Shown here in pieces: positions 23,164-33,591 of a DNA stretch of 64,000 nucleotides. The translations under genes and the position numbers were made by a program. Every line of letters begins with the position of its first letter. The stretch's first letter is position 1. The notes under the pieces were generated by a model. That model was not told the DNA's origin and did no database searches. It saw only the letters and a program-made list of their open reading frames with translations. Location: assembly GCA_947652115.1 (NCBI GenBank), contig OX393566.1, positions 13,211,084 to 13,275,083 on the forward strand. Reading direction: 5' to 3'. This DNA is from Blastomussa wellsi (lineage: Eukaryota > Cnidaria > Anthozoa > Scleractinia > Plerogyridae).

Positions 23164-23320
23164 TGGGCCTTAATCACACGGCGGCCATATTGGCCATAGA
23201 CGATAGATTTCGTACCCCGAGCCTCGAGTTGAAATGTTTGGGAACGAGTTTCCGCGTGGCAAAACAAAAGTTTTCAATCCCTCGGTACTCAACATGGCCG
23301 CCATGTGATTAAAGCTCATT
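23164..23320. mobile_element. 157-bp MITE with GGCGGCCAT arms
   Basis: TGGGCCTTAATCACACGGCG at the left pairs with the inverse GCCGCCATGTGATTAAAGCT at the right. The middle is CTCGAGTTGAAATG... with no coding signal. It is nested in the 22,611-23,735 element. Confidence 0.65.
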
Positions 23321-23705
23321 CGCAACACAACGTAAACTACATCCGGGGTACTGGGCTTCTTTTGTTTTTGCCCATGTTCTATTAAAAATAAATCTTGCTA
23401 AGATTCCATGGCGAGCATACAGGGCTATATTCTAAAATCCAGTGGAGCACGCTGATAACGTGAGCAAATCGCTTCGCCATATTTTTTTTTTCTGGCGCAG
23501 GTTTTTTGATGTAAATTTCCACCGGCAATGTTATAAAACAATTGGTTCATGCTTTTAGCTGTACACCATCGAGTTATGGTGCACGCGGGAAGCTTGGAGA
23601 GCACTCAAGAAGCTTGCTCTACAAACTCGAATACGGAATAATGAATATCGAGAAAAATTGAAAAATGAATAACTCAGAAAAAAATGAAAGGAATAATGAA
23701 TAAGC

Positions 23706-23736
<31 letters not shown>

Positions 23737-23983
23737 TTCCATGCTTGATACCTTTGGCATAGCACAAGTTTCCCAAAAGGTTTCATCCAGTTTGATTCAT
23801 TAGGTTTCTCTCTACGAACTCAAAAGTAATGTATTTAATATTCATATTTTTCTCATAAAAGGAACGTCTTTGATATGGGAGCATCTATGTAAAAACTATT
23901 CGATAGAATTTTTAAAAATATCTAGATCGAAAGTCTTACATGTTATGTGCTATCCCTGAAAATTTCAAAGGCATTGAACCATG

Positions 23984-24015
23984 TTAACCCTTTACTGCCC
24001 AAGGGGTCTCCCTTG

Positions 24016-24060
<45 letters not shown>

Positions 24061-24084
24061 CACGCTTGGGCAGGAAAGGGTTAA
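23984..24084. mobile_element. 97-bp MITE at TTAA, copy 1
   Basis: TTAACCCTTTACTGCCCAA at the left mirrors TTGGGCAGGAAAGGGTTAA at the right. A second copy, identical over all 101 bases including the TTAA on each side, starts at 24098. TTAA at both borders fits a TTAA-targeting superfamily such as piggyBac. Confidence 0.8.
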
Positions 24085-24097
24085 GGGAGATAGTTTT

Positions 24098-24129
24098 TTA
24101 ACCCTTTACTGCCCAAGGGGTCTCCCTTG

Positions 24130-24174
<45 letters not shown>

Positions 24175-24198
24175 CACGCTTGGGCAGGAAAGGGTTAA
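24098..24198. mobile_element. 97-bp MITE at TTAA, copy 2
   Basis: Identical to the 23,984-24,084 copy and in the same orientation, separated from it by 13 bp (GGGAGATAGTTTT). After it the fold-back arm resumes with GAGCGCGAAATAA, which matches the inverse of the right arm. Confidence 0.8.
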
Positions 24199-24838
24199 GA
24201 GCGCGAAATAATTATAAAAATGTAGGGTACTTTTGCATTCGTTACGGAAAGTTTCGTTATCAGAGTATTTATTTTCAGGTGGCTTATTTCAGAAGTTCTC
24301 TTTTGTCTATATTCTACATATTTGTGTGCTTTGGAATCAGCAAGTTTGCCATTTTTGACTTGCCGCCCTTGACTACAGCCTGGGCGATCGTGAAAATTTT
24401 ATTCCTAGTACAATAGCAATTAATTAGCATAAGACTGCGGTGAGGCATAGCATGCACTTCTACTGCAGTTATTATTATTTTAGGGGCTACGGACATTATT
24501 CCTGTTGTTTTTTATTGTTTTCACGAAGGGTATCGAGCCACTCATGTGAGACCTTACGAGAGCTGCTACATCACCCATCACGGTCTCACAGGCGTCACCA
24601 CAGCCTTATGCTAATTGCTATTGTATTAAGAATGAAATTTTCTAGATCACCCGGGCTGTAGTAGGCTCGATTACCGCCGCTCTCTCAAGTCCGGCGGACA
24701 ATCGAGCCTAGGGCTGTAGTCAAGCATGAAAAACTTGCTGATTCCATAGCACACAAATATGTAGAATATAGACAAAAGGGAAACGTCTGAAATAAACCAG
24801 CTGTCAACAAAAAATTTGATAACGAAACTATAATTAAC

Positions 24839-24840
<2 letters not shown>

Positions 24841-24898
<58 letters not shown>
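24841..24898. repeat. (TAA)n microsatellite
   Basis: A pure TAA/AAT run of about 58 bp inside the right arm of the fold-back element; it is absent from the left arm. Confidence 0.95.
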
Positions 24899-25654
24899 TC
24901 TTATTTCGCGCTCTTAAAATAGTTCAATGCCTTTGAAATTTTCAGGGAAATCACATTCCTGACATAACATGTTAATCTTTTGATTAAAAGATTTTAAAAA
25001 AATTATATCGACTAGTTTTTACATAGATGTTCCCATATCAAAGACGTTCCTTCTATGAGAAAAATGTGAATATTAAAGACATTACTTTTGAGTTCATAGA
25101 GAGAAATGTAATGAAGCAAATTGGATGAAACCTTTCAGGAAAGTTGTTCTATGCCAAAGGTATAGAACATGGCAAAAAACATTTTTCAACCTGCAGGAAG
25201 TCGCTAAAATCAACGAACTAACAGATACTAAGGGAACTTTTAAAGTTTGACTGCAAAATATTCAACTCGCTTTTCTTCAAAAACGCTCTCATAGAATTCT
25301 TTACAACTTTGCAGTGTTGAAGATCTACACGCAAACTACAAGGGACGTTGATTCGTTTTAAATGTTAGGTATCGAAATCGAGAAAAATGTTGATTTTCAG
25401 AAACCATTACGTCATCGTTTCGTTGCTATGGTAACACCGATGCCATGAAATCCACATCTTTGGAAACCTTATTCATTCTCTAGTAAATGTGTGAAAACCC
25501 TTGCCCGACCGACCCAAGACAGCAAAGCAGAAGCCTTTTAAAGCTGGGTTGATGTGGTTCTGAAAAATTGAGATGAGCCACCTTAACTATAAAGTTTTCA
25601 AACGAGTTCATCAACCCATGGCTAACCATAGAGTAATTAACCGTATTTTCTTTG

Positions 25655-26210
25655 GGGGAATGGAAAGTTATTTTTCTTTAAGAGTCACTGTTCTTCCGTT
25701 CAGAATTCTCAAATCGCAGCTTTAGAAAATTTCAAGTAAAGATTGACCATGTTTATTGCTTTGGGAATTAAAAGTTTTCCTCTGCTGTGGGGTACGTGGA
25801 GAGGAGAGGTTGTCACCTGGGATATGAATACAACGATCGACGTCAACAAAATCTAGCTCGAAACCTGTCCTAGTATTGAAGTCACCTGTCAACATAACAA
25901 GGCCTAATGATCTATATTTTGCAATGTCGTTTTGAAGGTCATCAAAAACTATCGGGGTGAAAATGGGAGAATCACTCGGGGGGATCTAAATTTCCCCAAA
26001 ACATAAGTCTTGATCTAAATTGAAAAACGCTTCGTCGAATTTTGACCATATAAAATTTGAATTGGATGCGATTAATTTGTTTAAGGTCGCTGCAAGCTGT
26101 TTCTTGCATTTCACAGCACCACAACTTTGACGGATCAATACTACAATTTTCAGTTGACGTATTATACAGATGCCCAGTCACTGGAGTGAACATTACAAGT
26201 TACAATATCT
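25655..26210 (-). pseudogene. CR1-like LINE endonuclease-domain relic
   Basis: On the minus strand, frames joined across small shifts give NLDQDLCFGG followed by IPPSDSPIFTPIVFDDLQ, then VMLTGDFNTRTGFELDFVDV near 25850 and HGQSLLEIF and RILNGRT near 25700. TGDFNTRTG is the metal-binding Asp/Asn motif of LINE AP-like endonucleases, and 'LRILNGR' typically follows it in CR1/L2-type elements. The catalytic His end and the RT are missing. It is a dead, 3'-truncated internal fragment. Confidence 0.75.
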
Positions 26211-26452
26211 CTGAACCTCGTGTATATATATTTTTTAATTCGTCAAAAGTTGCACCTTGTCTTGCGAATCAAAATTAATGATAAAACATAACGGTCACCG
26301 AGTGAGTTTTTGAGCTATTTGCAGTTACAGCTGAAAATAAGGATGTATTTAGAAGGTTATATTTTTGCTATGGTAACTTATTGTATCATAAAAATGATAG
26401 CTACTTGACGTGTTCTTCAATCACTGGTCATTGGTTTGTCACCATGATTGCG

Positions 26453-26810
26453 TTCTCGTCCCCAGAGGCCGCGCTCCTTTTGGTCAGCACCGATAATCGC
26501 GACCTCTCGCCGCCTCCAAAACCGGAAGTCCGCGATTCACGGACTAATTGTCAAATCTGATTGGCTAAAAAATTTTAAAGCGAGTACGCAGAGGATTTCT
26601 ATGTAACTGGTTTTTAACTATTTGCCAGTCCTAGCAAGAAAACATCACAGTAAGAAAAATGGTAGATTATCAGGTGGTATTAAAATTTTGATGGGTCATT
26701 ATAGCCTCTCTTTATCAGCTGGCATTCTCGTCCCCTGAGGCCACGATCCCTTTTGGTCAGCACCAAGAATCAAGAGGTCTGGCCGCCCCAAATGAGCATG
26801 GTTCTCCAGG
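26453..26810. repeat. Rearranged copies of the TTCTCGTCCCC MITE family
   Basis: TTCTCGTCCCCAGAGGCCGC begins a copy at 26453 that continues with CGGAAGTCCGCGATTCACGG and GATTGGCT, segments found in inverted order in the complete element at 50,156-50,388. A second left end starts at 26709 (TTCTCGTCCCCTGAGGCC). Neither copy has a matching right end, so both are truncated or rearranged. Confidence 0.6.
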
Positions 26811-27168
26811 TTTGGGTCGAAACATGACAGTGTTTAAAGTAGCCCCAAAAAGTTATCATTTGATAACTTGACACCTAAAAGAAATTTTGAAACAACTAAT
26901 TAACGTTCTAGCTAGAAATATACACAAGATTGGACATAAACAATTACATAACGTATGCTTAGCTATATTTTAAGCCTGAGTTTGTTTGTTAGGTTTTCCC
27001 CGAACTACGGGCGTTGGCTTTACATTTATGGCATGCTCTGGACTTAACCGATGATTTTGATGATTTGGATTTAATATTAGCAGGAGAAACATGGGAAAGG
27101 AAGTCTGAATTCATTGAAAAGAAGGAACATTTTGCCTTGTTGGCATGAATACTAAACAGGCGGCGCCA

Positions 27169-27366
27169 ATAGACCTTTTCGCTTGGGCGTGTTTGTTTTC
27201 CCAGTACAGACCATTTGAAATTCTCAAGAAATTTGCTCTTTTGTCCATCTAAAAATCATTTATTCATGCATACACAAATATTTGAAAATTTGAAAGCAAG
27301 AATTCTCAAGACTATCATCACGTGGTCTGTAATGCGGCAACAAACCGCCCAAGCGAAAAAGGTCTA
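27169..27366. mobile_element. About 195-bp MITE with AGACCTTTTCGCTTGGGC arms
   Basis: The left arm (AGACCTTTTCGCTTGGGCG, then TGTTTG...GACCA) is the inverse of the right arm (TGGTCTGTAATGC... to GCCCAAGCGAAAAAGGTCT), about 43 bp each. T before the left arm and A after the right arm are compatible with a TA target as in Tc1/mariner MITEs. The interior is noncoding. Confidence 0.7.
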
Positions 27367-27500
27367 CACCATACTAAAGGTATTTTTACTAATGTGCCAA
27401 CCAGAGGACAATTGGCTGGTGAATCAAACTGCTCTTTTGTTTAATTACTGTAAATTTGAATAACAAAAACAATGTTTTTCAACATGCATCTTTCCTGTTA

Positions 27501-27548
27501 CAGTGGGACCCCGTTGATACGGTCACCAACGGGCCATAAAAACTAACG
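27501..27548 (+). mobile_element. Possible pogo-like terminus
   Basis: CAGTGGGACCCCGTTGATAC, then GGTCACCAACGGG, resembles one end of pogo/Tigger-type elements (CAGTnnnACCTCGTTAATACGG). No partner end is evident nearby. Confidence 0.35.
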
Positions 27549-27699
27549 GGGTAGGGTCAAATTTCATACCTGTTCCTGGAACTTTGATGAACATAACTAG
27601 ATTCTAATATCGAAACAGGAACAAACTTGGCTGCACATATCCTTCTCAAAAACAAAGGCCCCGACCTCTTTGACTCAACATCATGTTACATTGCGTTAA

Positions 27700-27843
27700 A
27701 GTGGTACTATGATGAAAAACTTTTGTTCTTGTTCTCTTTCGATTTCGATTTTATATTTGGCAAGAATGCACCATGCCAATTATTGTGCCTCAATTTTCGG
27801 AATAAGTCCATTTTTTGAACGACGAATTCTTGTTTAACCTGCC
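27700..27843 (+). repeat. Left terminal inverted repeat of the THAP/YqaJ element
   Basis: From AGTGGTACTATGATG through TTGGCAAGAATGCACCATGC to GACGAATTCTTGT, it matches the inverse of 32271-32405 with scattered changes. Further homologous blocks (GTGTGAACCCAGCT near 27940 and TTCTTCGCTTGCA near 27956) pair with the right side too, so the full arms are longer but interrupted by about 95 bp on the left. Confidence 0.85.
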
Positions 27844-28066
27844 CGCCATTACCAGATTTGACTTCAGTCGAGTTGCATTGAAAGAGCTGGATCGAGAGAG
27901 AAAATGACGTCATATACTCACTAGTTTAATTTTTTACTGTGTGAACCCAGCTAGTTCTTCGCTTGCACGTCACGTCGAAATAAATTAAAAACCCGGAAGT
28001 CGGCCATGTTGGGGGATAAGCGCCCATGTGTGACTAAGGACTAAGTTACCCTTTACCGGCTTTATC

Positions 28067-29728
28067 ATGCCTCACCTTTGTGCGGTGTATGGCTGTGGGC
28101 ACAGCTCGAAACGGGATAAGGATAAATATAATTTTTTTCGATTTCCATCAGTAATTTATCATCAGGGTGAGGAAACTAGAAAATTAAGCGAGGAACGGAG
28201 AAGTCAATGGCTGGCGAATATCAACAGGGCCGATTTTGACGACAAAAAAGCGGACCATTCACGCGTTTGCAGCCATCATTTTATCTCAGGTAACAATATT
28301 CTCGGTTTGCACGAATTACCAAATATGCAATGCATTTATTTGGATTTGTGGTTGTTCATAGGGTCGCCATCATTCCTCTATGAAAAAAACAACCCGGACT
28401 GGGCGCCAACGCAAAACGTGGGCCACGCGAAAATAGTAAATATTAAAATTGCGTCCGATCGCCATTCAAGAGCCAAGGAGCGTGGTGTAAAAAGAAAACT
28501 GGCGGAAGAAGCAAAACCCACCCGATGATGAGGTACATGATGAACCTGCTATACCGACTGCTATACCGACCAAGCTGTTTCCATGCTTGATTGGAACTGG
28601 CCATCCTTTAGGCGAAAGAAATAACTACAACTAAATTGAAAGCAATTAACAATTAACTTAACGTCTTTGTTCACAATCGAACAGATCCATTTCCTGACAC
28701 TGATAATGACAAGGGATGTCAAACAGCTCTCACAATGGAGGACATGGAGAAGGAGGAATGCTTTATGCGCACCTGTGTAGCAGAGCTCAACGAGTTTAAG
28801 ACACAATTATTGAATGTTAAGATATCTGAACAGTCATTCCGTGACAACGATGAGAAAACCAAGTTTTATACTGGTATACCCAGTTTTGTTCTGCTAATGA
28901 GTGTTTTAAACATAGTTGCCCCTTACGTGAAACATACATCAACAAATGCCCTGTTGCAATTTCAAGAATTCTTAATGGCATTAATTAAAATAAAACTGAA
29001 CATTCCATTTCGAGACTTAGCCTACAGGTTTGGTATATCTTTGTCAACTGTGAGTAGAATATTTTATAAATGGATTGATGCCATGAGTACACGTTTGCAA
29101 TTTCTAGTTGTGTGGCCAGAGAGGGAAGAACTGAGAAAAACAATGCCATTGGTCTTCCAACAAAATTTTGGAAACAAAGTGGCAGTCATAATAGATTGCT
29201 TCGAGGTTTTTATAGATAGACCCTCTAGCTTAATTGCCAGAGCAATGACCTGGTCAAACTATAAACATCACAACACAGTTAAATTTTTAATAGGAATCAC
29301 CCCGCAAGGAGTCATTTCATTTATATCAAAGGCATGGGGGGGGAAGGGCTAGTGACAAACATGTTACTGAAAACAGTGGACTGTTGAGAAAGCTACTACC
29401 AGGGGATATTGTTTTAGCTGACAGGGGGTTCGACATTGCAGATAGTGTTGGGTATTACCAGGCAAAACTTCATATACCAGCTTTCACCAAGGGCAAAAGT
29501 CAACTTTCTGCCCATGAAGTGGATGAAACAAGAAAAATAGCCAATGTAAGGATTCACGTAGAACGCGTAATTGGTTTAGTACGTAGAAAGTATGTAATCC
29601 TACAAAGCATATTACCAATAGAGTTTCTGAAGGCAAAATCAGGAGAGACTATGGCTCCTATTGACAAGATTGCTTTAGTTTGCTGTGCACTAACCAATTT
29701 GTCAGACTCAATTATACCTTTTGATTGA
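28067..29728 (+). pseudogene. THAP-domain DDE transposase, frameshifted
   Basis: The start at ATG 28067 gives a THAP zinc finger: C5 and C10 (CAVYGC), the FFRFP motif, a Trp at QWLANINR and the C-x2-H pair in RVCSHHF. A 72-nt GT-AG intron (28290-28361) fits the point where THAP ends and the 'SFLYEKNNPDWAPT' segment begins. After a poorly aligned stretch (28528-28683, two frame changes or a second intron), 28684-29352 gives a helix-turn-helix ([19 protein letters not shown]) and a DDE_Tnp_4 core with first Asp in [10 protein letters not shown]. The frame breaks in a G run at about 29337-29344. The rest (29349-29728) has the second Asp in VLADRGFDI and the Glu in IHVERVIG. The protein would bind the TIRs through THAP and cut and paste the element. 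All three acidic residues survive, so decay is slight. Confidence 0.85.
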
Positions 29729-30046
29729 GGTGAACATTTAACCATGGGTCCCACTGTTGTAATTAGTGTACTGTACTGTAATAAGTGAAAAACTTAATGC
29801 CCAAAAGGAGTAGTTGTAAACAATCCTTGGTAGTTACTGTACAAGATGCTCATTCTTATGTTGTGTTGAAAATTATAGCTCAAGAGTTTTAAATTGTAAG
29901 AGTGGAAACAATGACATGAAAAGTTTAGAAAAAAACTAGAGACAAAGTAAATGATCAGCCATTATTCTAACATTAGCAATGGGGATCACAAAGTTGTACA
30001 ATAGTTTCAACTGATTAAGTTAAATAAACTTCAAATTTCTGCCTGG

Positions 30047-32134
30047 TTACTGTAGCCTATGGCAAGTTGGGCAGATCCATTCTCCTTCAGGCTCTTCTTT
30101 CATTCGCAAGCATGACATGTGGTACCATTTGATCTTACAAGCTTTGTTATCACATCCAATTAGTGTGCTCCCCTCCAAATGCCTTTGACAATAGCACCAA
30201 GGACTCTCTTCATCATCTTCCGCATCAGTTGACGGAGATGAAGGACAAGCTTGTGCCTCACACCCTGGACGGGTAAACCACTTTCCCACAAGTTCAGGCA
30301 AAACACATTGGTTGAAAAGCTCTAAGGTAGTGGAAACTGCATTTTCCCAAAATTCTACATCTGGAAGTATTCGCTGCACAAATAAGTCCTTTGTTGTCCA
30401 CACCACAAAGTCACAATATTCAACACCACAAATGAAAATTTGGGCCTGAACTTGAAAGTAATAGGCATGGTTTGTGTCCAGATAAATGTTGCCATCTTCA
30501 TCTTCCTTTAAACAAAAATTCTTCTGGCCAGCTGCATCAGATATTTTGGCATCCTTGAAGGCAAATGGGCATTTAATCTCACAGACACCCAACCCACAGC
30601 AACTGCAATTAACCATCCCATCAGGGGAGGCTCCCAAGTGTGGCCACTTAGGATTAACATGTAAGCCACTATCAGAAATAGTCAATGATTCATGAAACTG
30701 ACCGATACTTCGTTGATAGGCATGACGTGCCCTTGCTTCATTACCAGAGCCCCATCTTGTAGAAGCACTTGAAAATTTATGAGCTTCAGGGTAGCAAATT
30801 GTTTTAATTAGACTCTTTGATGGCTTACTTGTATTTGTTCTACAAGCAGACTTTAGGTTGGAGGCAGTAATTCTACCTGCTCGCTGCTGAAACCAGACCT
30901 TAGTGTTTGACTGTGTTCTAGTTGCAGCTTCTATTGCCCGACACTCATCTGGTGAAACATCTAGAGATATTACTTGACAGCACTGAAGTAAATCTGTATA
31001 TTTTAATTTAACACACTCTTCTTTGTATAACCTCTCTGGCAGTGGCCTTGGTGCTGTTTCATTTTCTTTCACAGTGAACTGTTCATTAAATGGGTCAACA
31101 ACTGACAGGATTGCAGGTTTAAGTGTTGAACCAGATATACTTGAGAAAAATTTTTTCTGTTCCTCAATGGTTGGTACAGGTGTAGAGATGGTATGTGTAG
31201 CATCACTAGCAGTTCTGGCAGTCACAGGGGTGACTTGCTCTTCTAATAATAAATTATGCTTTTTTTCGCAGAAGTGAAATCCATCTCACTGACAGGCAAG
31301 TATGGAATTTCTTTGACATATCCTGGCATAATCCATTTACTCTTTTCCTGGGTGCAAGTGCTAGAATCTCTCATTCTTATACCTGCCTCCACAGCAAAAA
31401 GAATTGCACTTACATGGGAACAAGCCTCACACAAACCTGCCATGCAATCACAATGGGCTGCTATCACTGTTCCAGATTTTTCTGCTAAAATCCAAACCTT
31501 TAGGGGAGTGTCCATGGCTCTCTGTGAGTGATTCACCTAGAAAATATTAACTAGTGTTTTTATTTGATTAAATTGCAGTCAAAGAGGCAAAGATCGATGA
31601 ACATTAGAACATAGTTTTTAATGTACATGGTTCTAATCATATCAGATATGCAAGGAGTTATAGTACATCACTGGAAAACGCATTTATCGTACTTTTTTAA
31701 ATGTCCACTGTTGTGACAAGCACTCGTTACATTTCATAGGCTAAACAATTTTGAAATATTGCATATTTACCCTTGCATAAACGACAACTTTATCGGCCTC
31801 AGTGGATCGTATCAAAAGAGTGTTCACCCACAAAAAAATTGTACGCCTCCATTGACTTGTACGCTTTCATTTGCGTTTGAGTCGCCCATGAAGTTTGCAA
31901 CACCAGGTAGTTTACGATATCCGGATGTTGGATATTTGGCAAAAGTGCGATATTTTCGCTGAAATCACTTCTTTTCAGGGCATACGGGTCGAAACCACAC
32001 ACGACAACTTTATCCTTATATCTTGACTTCGCTGAGCCATCCAAACCCGCAAAATAATCCGAAAGCTGAATGTTACCGGACAAGTCGCCTTTAGGGCACG
32101 CAGCCATTTTGAAAGCTTGGTTATCCCCCAACAT
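30047..32134 (-). pseudogene. SWIM-YqaJ-PHD nuclease of the transposon, one frameshift
   Basis: The first exon starts at ATG 32134 or 32107 (the latter gives MAACPKG) and ends near 31820 with IVNYLVLQTSW...KAYKSMEAYN. An intron runs to the acceptor at 31537-31538. The main exon (31536-30047) has a SWIM zinc finger (CDC then CSHVSAILFAVE). After an A-run frameshift near 31262 comes the YqaJ nuclease. In the 392-residue piece E163 (WGSGNE), D202 (GASPDG), E216/K218 (CEIKCPF) and the YYFQVQAQ block form the PD-(D/E)XK site. A C-terminal PHD finger spans residues 344-388 (C4HC3). Lambda-exonuclease relatives resect DNA ends, so a role in repair or processing of transposition ends is inferred. PHD suggests chromatin binding. 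The gene is convergent with the transposase. Confidence 0.85.
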
Positions 32135-32270
32135 GGCGGCGGCTAATGACGTAGAGATTTTTGGTCACGTGGTTGCAAGCGAAGAATTTGGTATGCAGAA
32201 CAGCAACTTCCTTCAGAAAGCTCGTGCTGCATACCGATCAGCTGGGTTCACACATTGCAAAAGCTCTCTG

Positions 32271-32405
32271 ACAAGAATTCGTCGTTTAAAAAAACGGACT
32301 TATTTCGAAAATTGCGGCGCAATAATTGGCATGGTGCATTCTTGCCAAACATAAAATCGGAATCGAAAGAGAACAAGGACAACATTTTTCCATCGTAGTA
32401 CCACT
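32271..32405 (-). repeat. Right terminal inverted repeat of the THAP/YqaJ element
   Basis: Inverse of the left arm, from ACAAGAATTCGTC through GCATGGTGCATTCTTGCC to CATCGTAGTACCACT, then TTAA. It is slightly shorter than the left arm because of small indels. Confidence 0.85.
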
Positions 32406-32409
32406 TTAA

Positions 32410-33367
32410 ATATTGTTTCCTAAGTGCTGCATTTGTTTTGCTTGGACAATTAAGAATGTGTCTTTGGTTCGAGTGGCCGTATTAACGGTGTAAAACTAGT
32501 ATACCTAAATGGTAAAAATTCTGCCAAAGGGCTAGCAGTAACTTTGTAAACTGTACTATCTTGTCTGCTTGGTACAATGAGGAGATGAGAGATTCCATTC
32601 TTACAACTATGCTAATTCGAAGTCACATTTGAAGCGTAAGGCACATTTACTGTCAAGCTCCCCATCTTATGCCACCCGTCTTCCATAAAAATTTGAACGG
32701 CCCCCCCAAGTATCAACATTCTGCAAAGGACAGTACAGAAAAAATATCTTTAATAAAACTATAAAACAATCATTTGTTGTCAGCTATTAACATTGTAAGA
32801 TAAGCATTTCGCTGTTGATATAACTGATGCCTCTTAACAGTAACTATCAATGTTGTAAAACTACAAACTATGATCATGAGAGACTCAATGAAACGGAAAT
32901 TTTGGCATAAATTACGGGAAAAATTATCTTGTGAAAAAGATAAATTTCCCGAGAGTGTTTCACTGGTTATTCAACAAAAGTTCGAAGATTTAGTCGAGCA
33001 ATTGATGTTTTCTTCGCAACGTTGGGCTATAGTAACTTGTGATAAAATTTTTATTTTGCATTTGAGCTGACAGACAGCGCATTGAATTTGCTCGTTTTAC
33101 GTGCGAGCAAACATCAATCGAAACTTATTAGACTTTATTGCGTTCGTCACAAATACGAAACGTGAATGAAAGCAATCTCAAAATTGAAAATAAAGACACC
33201 AGGAAAAGGGGCTTGTGTAAAGCACTTCACGGGTGTTTTGACTTCACAACAGACAGTGCGCTGAATTTGCACGTTGTTATGTTTTTCAGGCTTGTGTGCG
33301 AGCGGCCGAGCGAACTCAAAATTGCTTTTAAATCGAAACCGCTAAAATTTATTACTTCCATTACAAA
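32410..33367. other. No gene; contains a Penelope-like 3'-end remnant
   Basis: At 32985-33165 the sequence parallels the 3' flank of the Penelope-like element at 56.6-56.8 kb: GAGCTGACAGACAGCGCATTG against GAGCTGATAGACAGTGCATTG, and a shared AGACTTTATTG that encodes the last residues (NKV, stop) of that ORF on the minus strand. A weaker second copy of the GACAGACAGTGCGCTGAATTTGC motif is at 33245-33275. The remaining sequence is unrecognised, with a small C run at 32700. Confidence 0.5.
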
Positions 33368-33567
33368 NNNNNNNNNNNNNNNNNNNNNNNNNNNNNNNNN
33401 NNNNNNNNNNNNNNNNNNNNNNNNNNNNNNNNNNNNNNNNNNNNNNNNNNNNNNNNNNNNNNNNNNNNNNNNNNNNNNNNNNNNNNNNNNNNNNNNNNNN
33501 NNNNNNNNNNNNNNNNNNNNNNNNNNNNNNNNNNNNNNNNNNNNNNNNNNNNNNNNNNNNNNNNNNN
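33368..33567. other. Assembly gap of 200 N
   Basis: Exactly 200 undetermined bases, a typical placeholder length, so the true distance is unknown. The two frames that read through it (33138-33575 plus and 33361-33666 minus) are meaningless. Confidence 0.99.
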
Positions 33568-33591
33568 GATGGTGAAGAATATTCTCATCAA

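Larger units (their letters stand above)
22611..23735. mobile_element. 1,125-bp TIR element inserted in the fold-back arm
   Basis: Its ends are TCGGGGGTGGAAGCG and the inverse CGCTTCCACCCCCGA. TTTCCAT flanks it on both sides (22604-22610 and 23736-23742), a 7-bp target duplication. The uninterrupted right arm of the fold-back element (about 25150-25190) shows the site without the insertion. The subterminal regions are A-rich with repeated GAATAATGAATAA. No coding region is recognised. Confidence 0.75.
22230..25580. mobile_element. 3.3-kb fold-back element with long degenerate arms
   Basis: The left arm is found in pieces at 22230-22610, 23736-23983 and 24199-24415. Each is the reverse complement of a piece of the right arm, at 25580-25180, 25170-24900 and 24900-24720 respectively. 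Examples are TCAGAACCACACCAACCCA against TGGGTTGATGTGGTTCTGA, and ATTCTACATATTTGTGTGC against GCACACAAATATGTAGAAT. The loop (24415-24720) also folds, with GCAATTAATTAGCATAAG against its inverse. The left arm was later hit by a 1,125-bp element and two small MITEs; the right arm gained an (AAT)n run. Confidence 0.8.
27700..32405. mobile_element. 4.7-kb THAP/YqaJ DNA transposon (ISL2EU-like), nearly intact
   Basis: TTAA lies on both sides (27696-27699 and 32406-32409). The termini are AGTGGTACTATGATGAAAAA and its inverse, extending into arms of about 140 bp. Inside are two convergent genes: a THAP plus DDE transposase on the plus strand (28067-29728) and a SWIM/YqaJ/PHD protein on the minus strand (32134-30047), with 318 bp between their 3' ends. 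From memory of the family, a DDE_Tnp_4-type transposase paired with a YqaJ-like nuclease is the mark of ISL2EU elements of the PIF/Harbinger group. The TTAA target instead recalls Kolobok or piggyBac, so the superfamily should be confirmed. Both genes carry a homopolymer frameshift. Confidence 0.85.

Noticed and set aside
30486..31531. Plus-strand frames opposite the YqaJ gene
   Set aside because: They are antisense shadows of the well-supported minus-strand exon.
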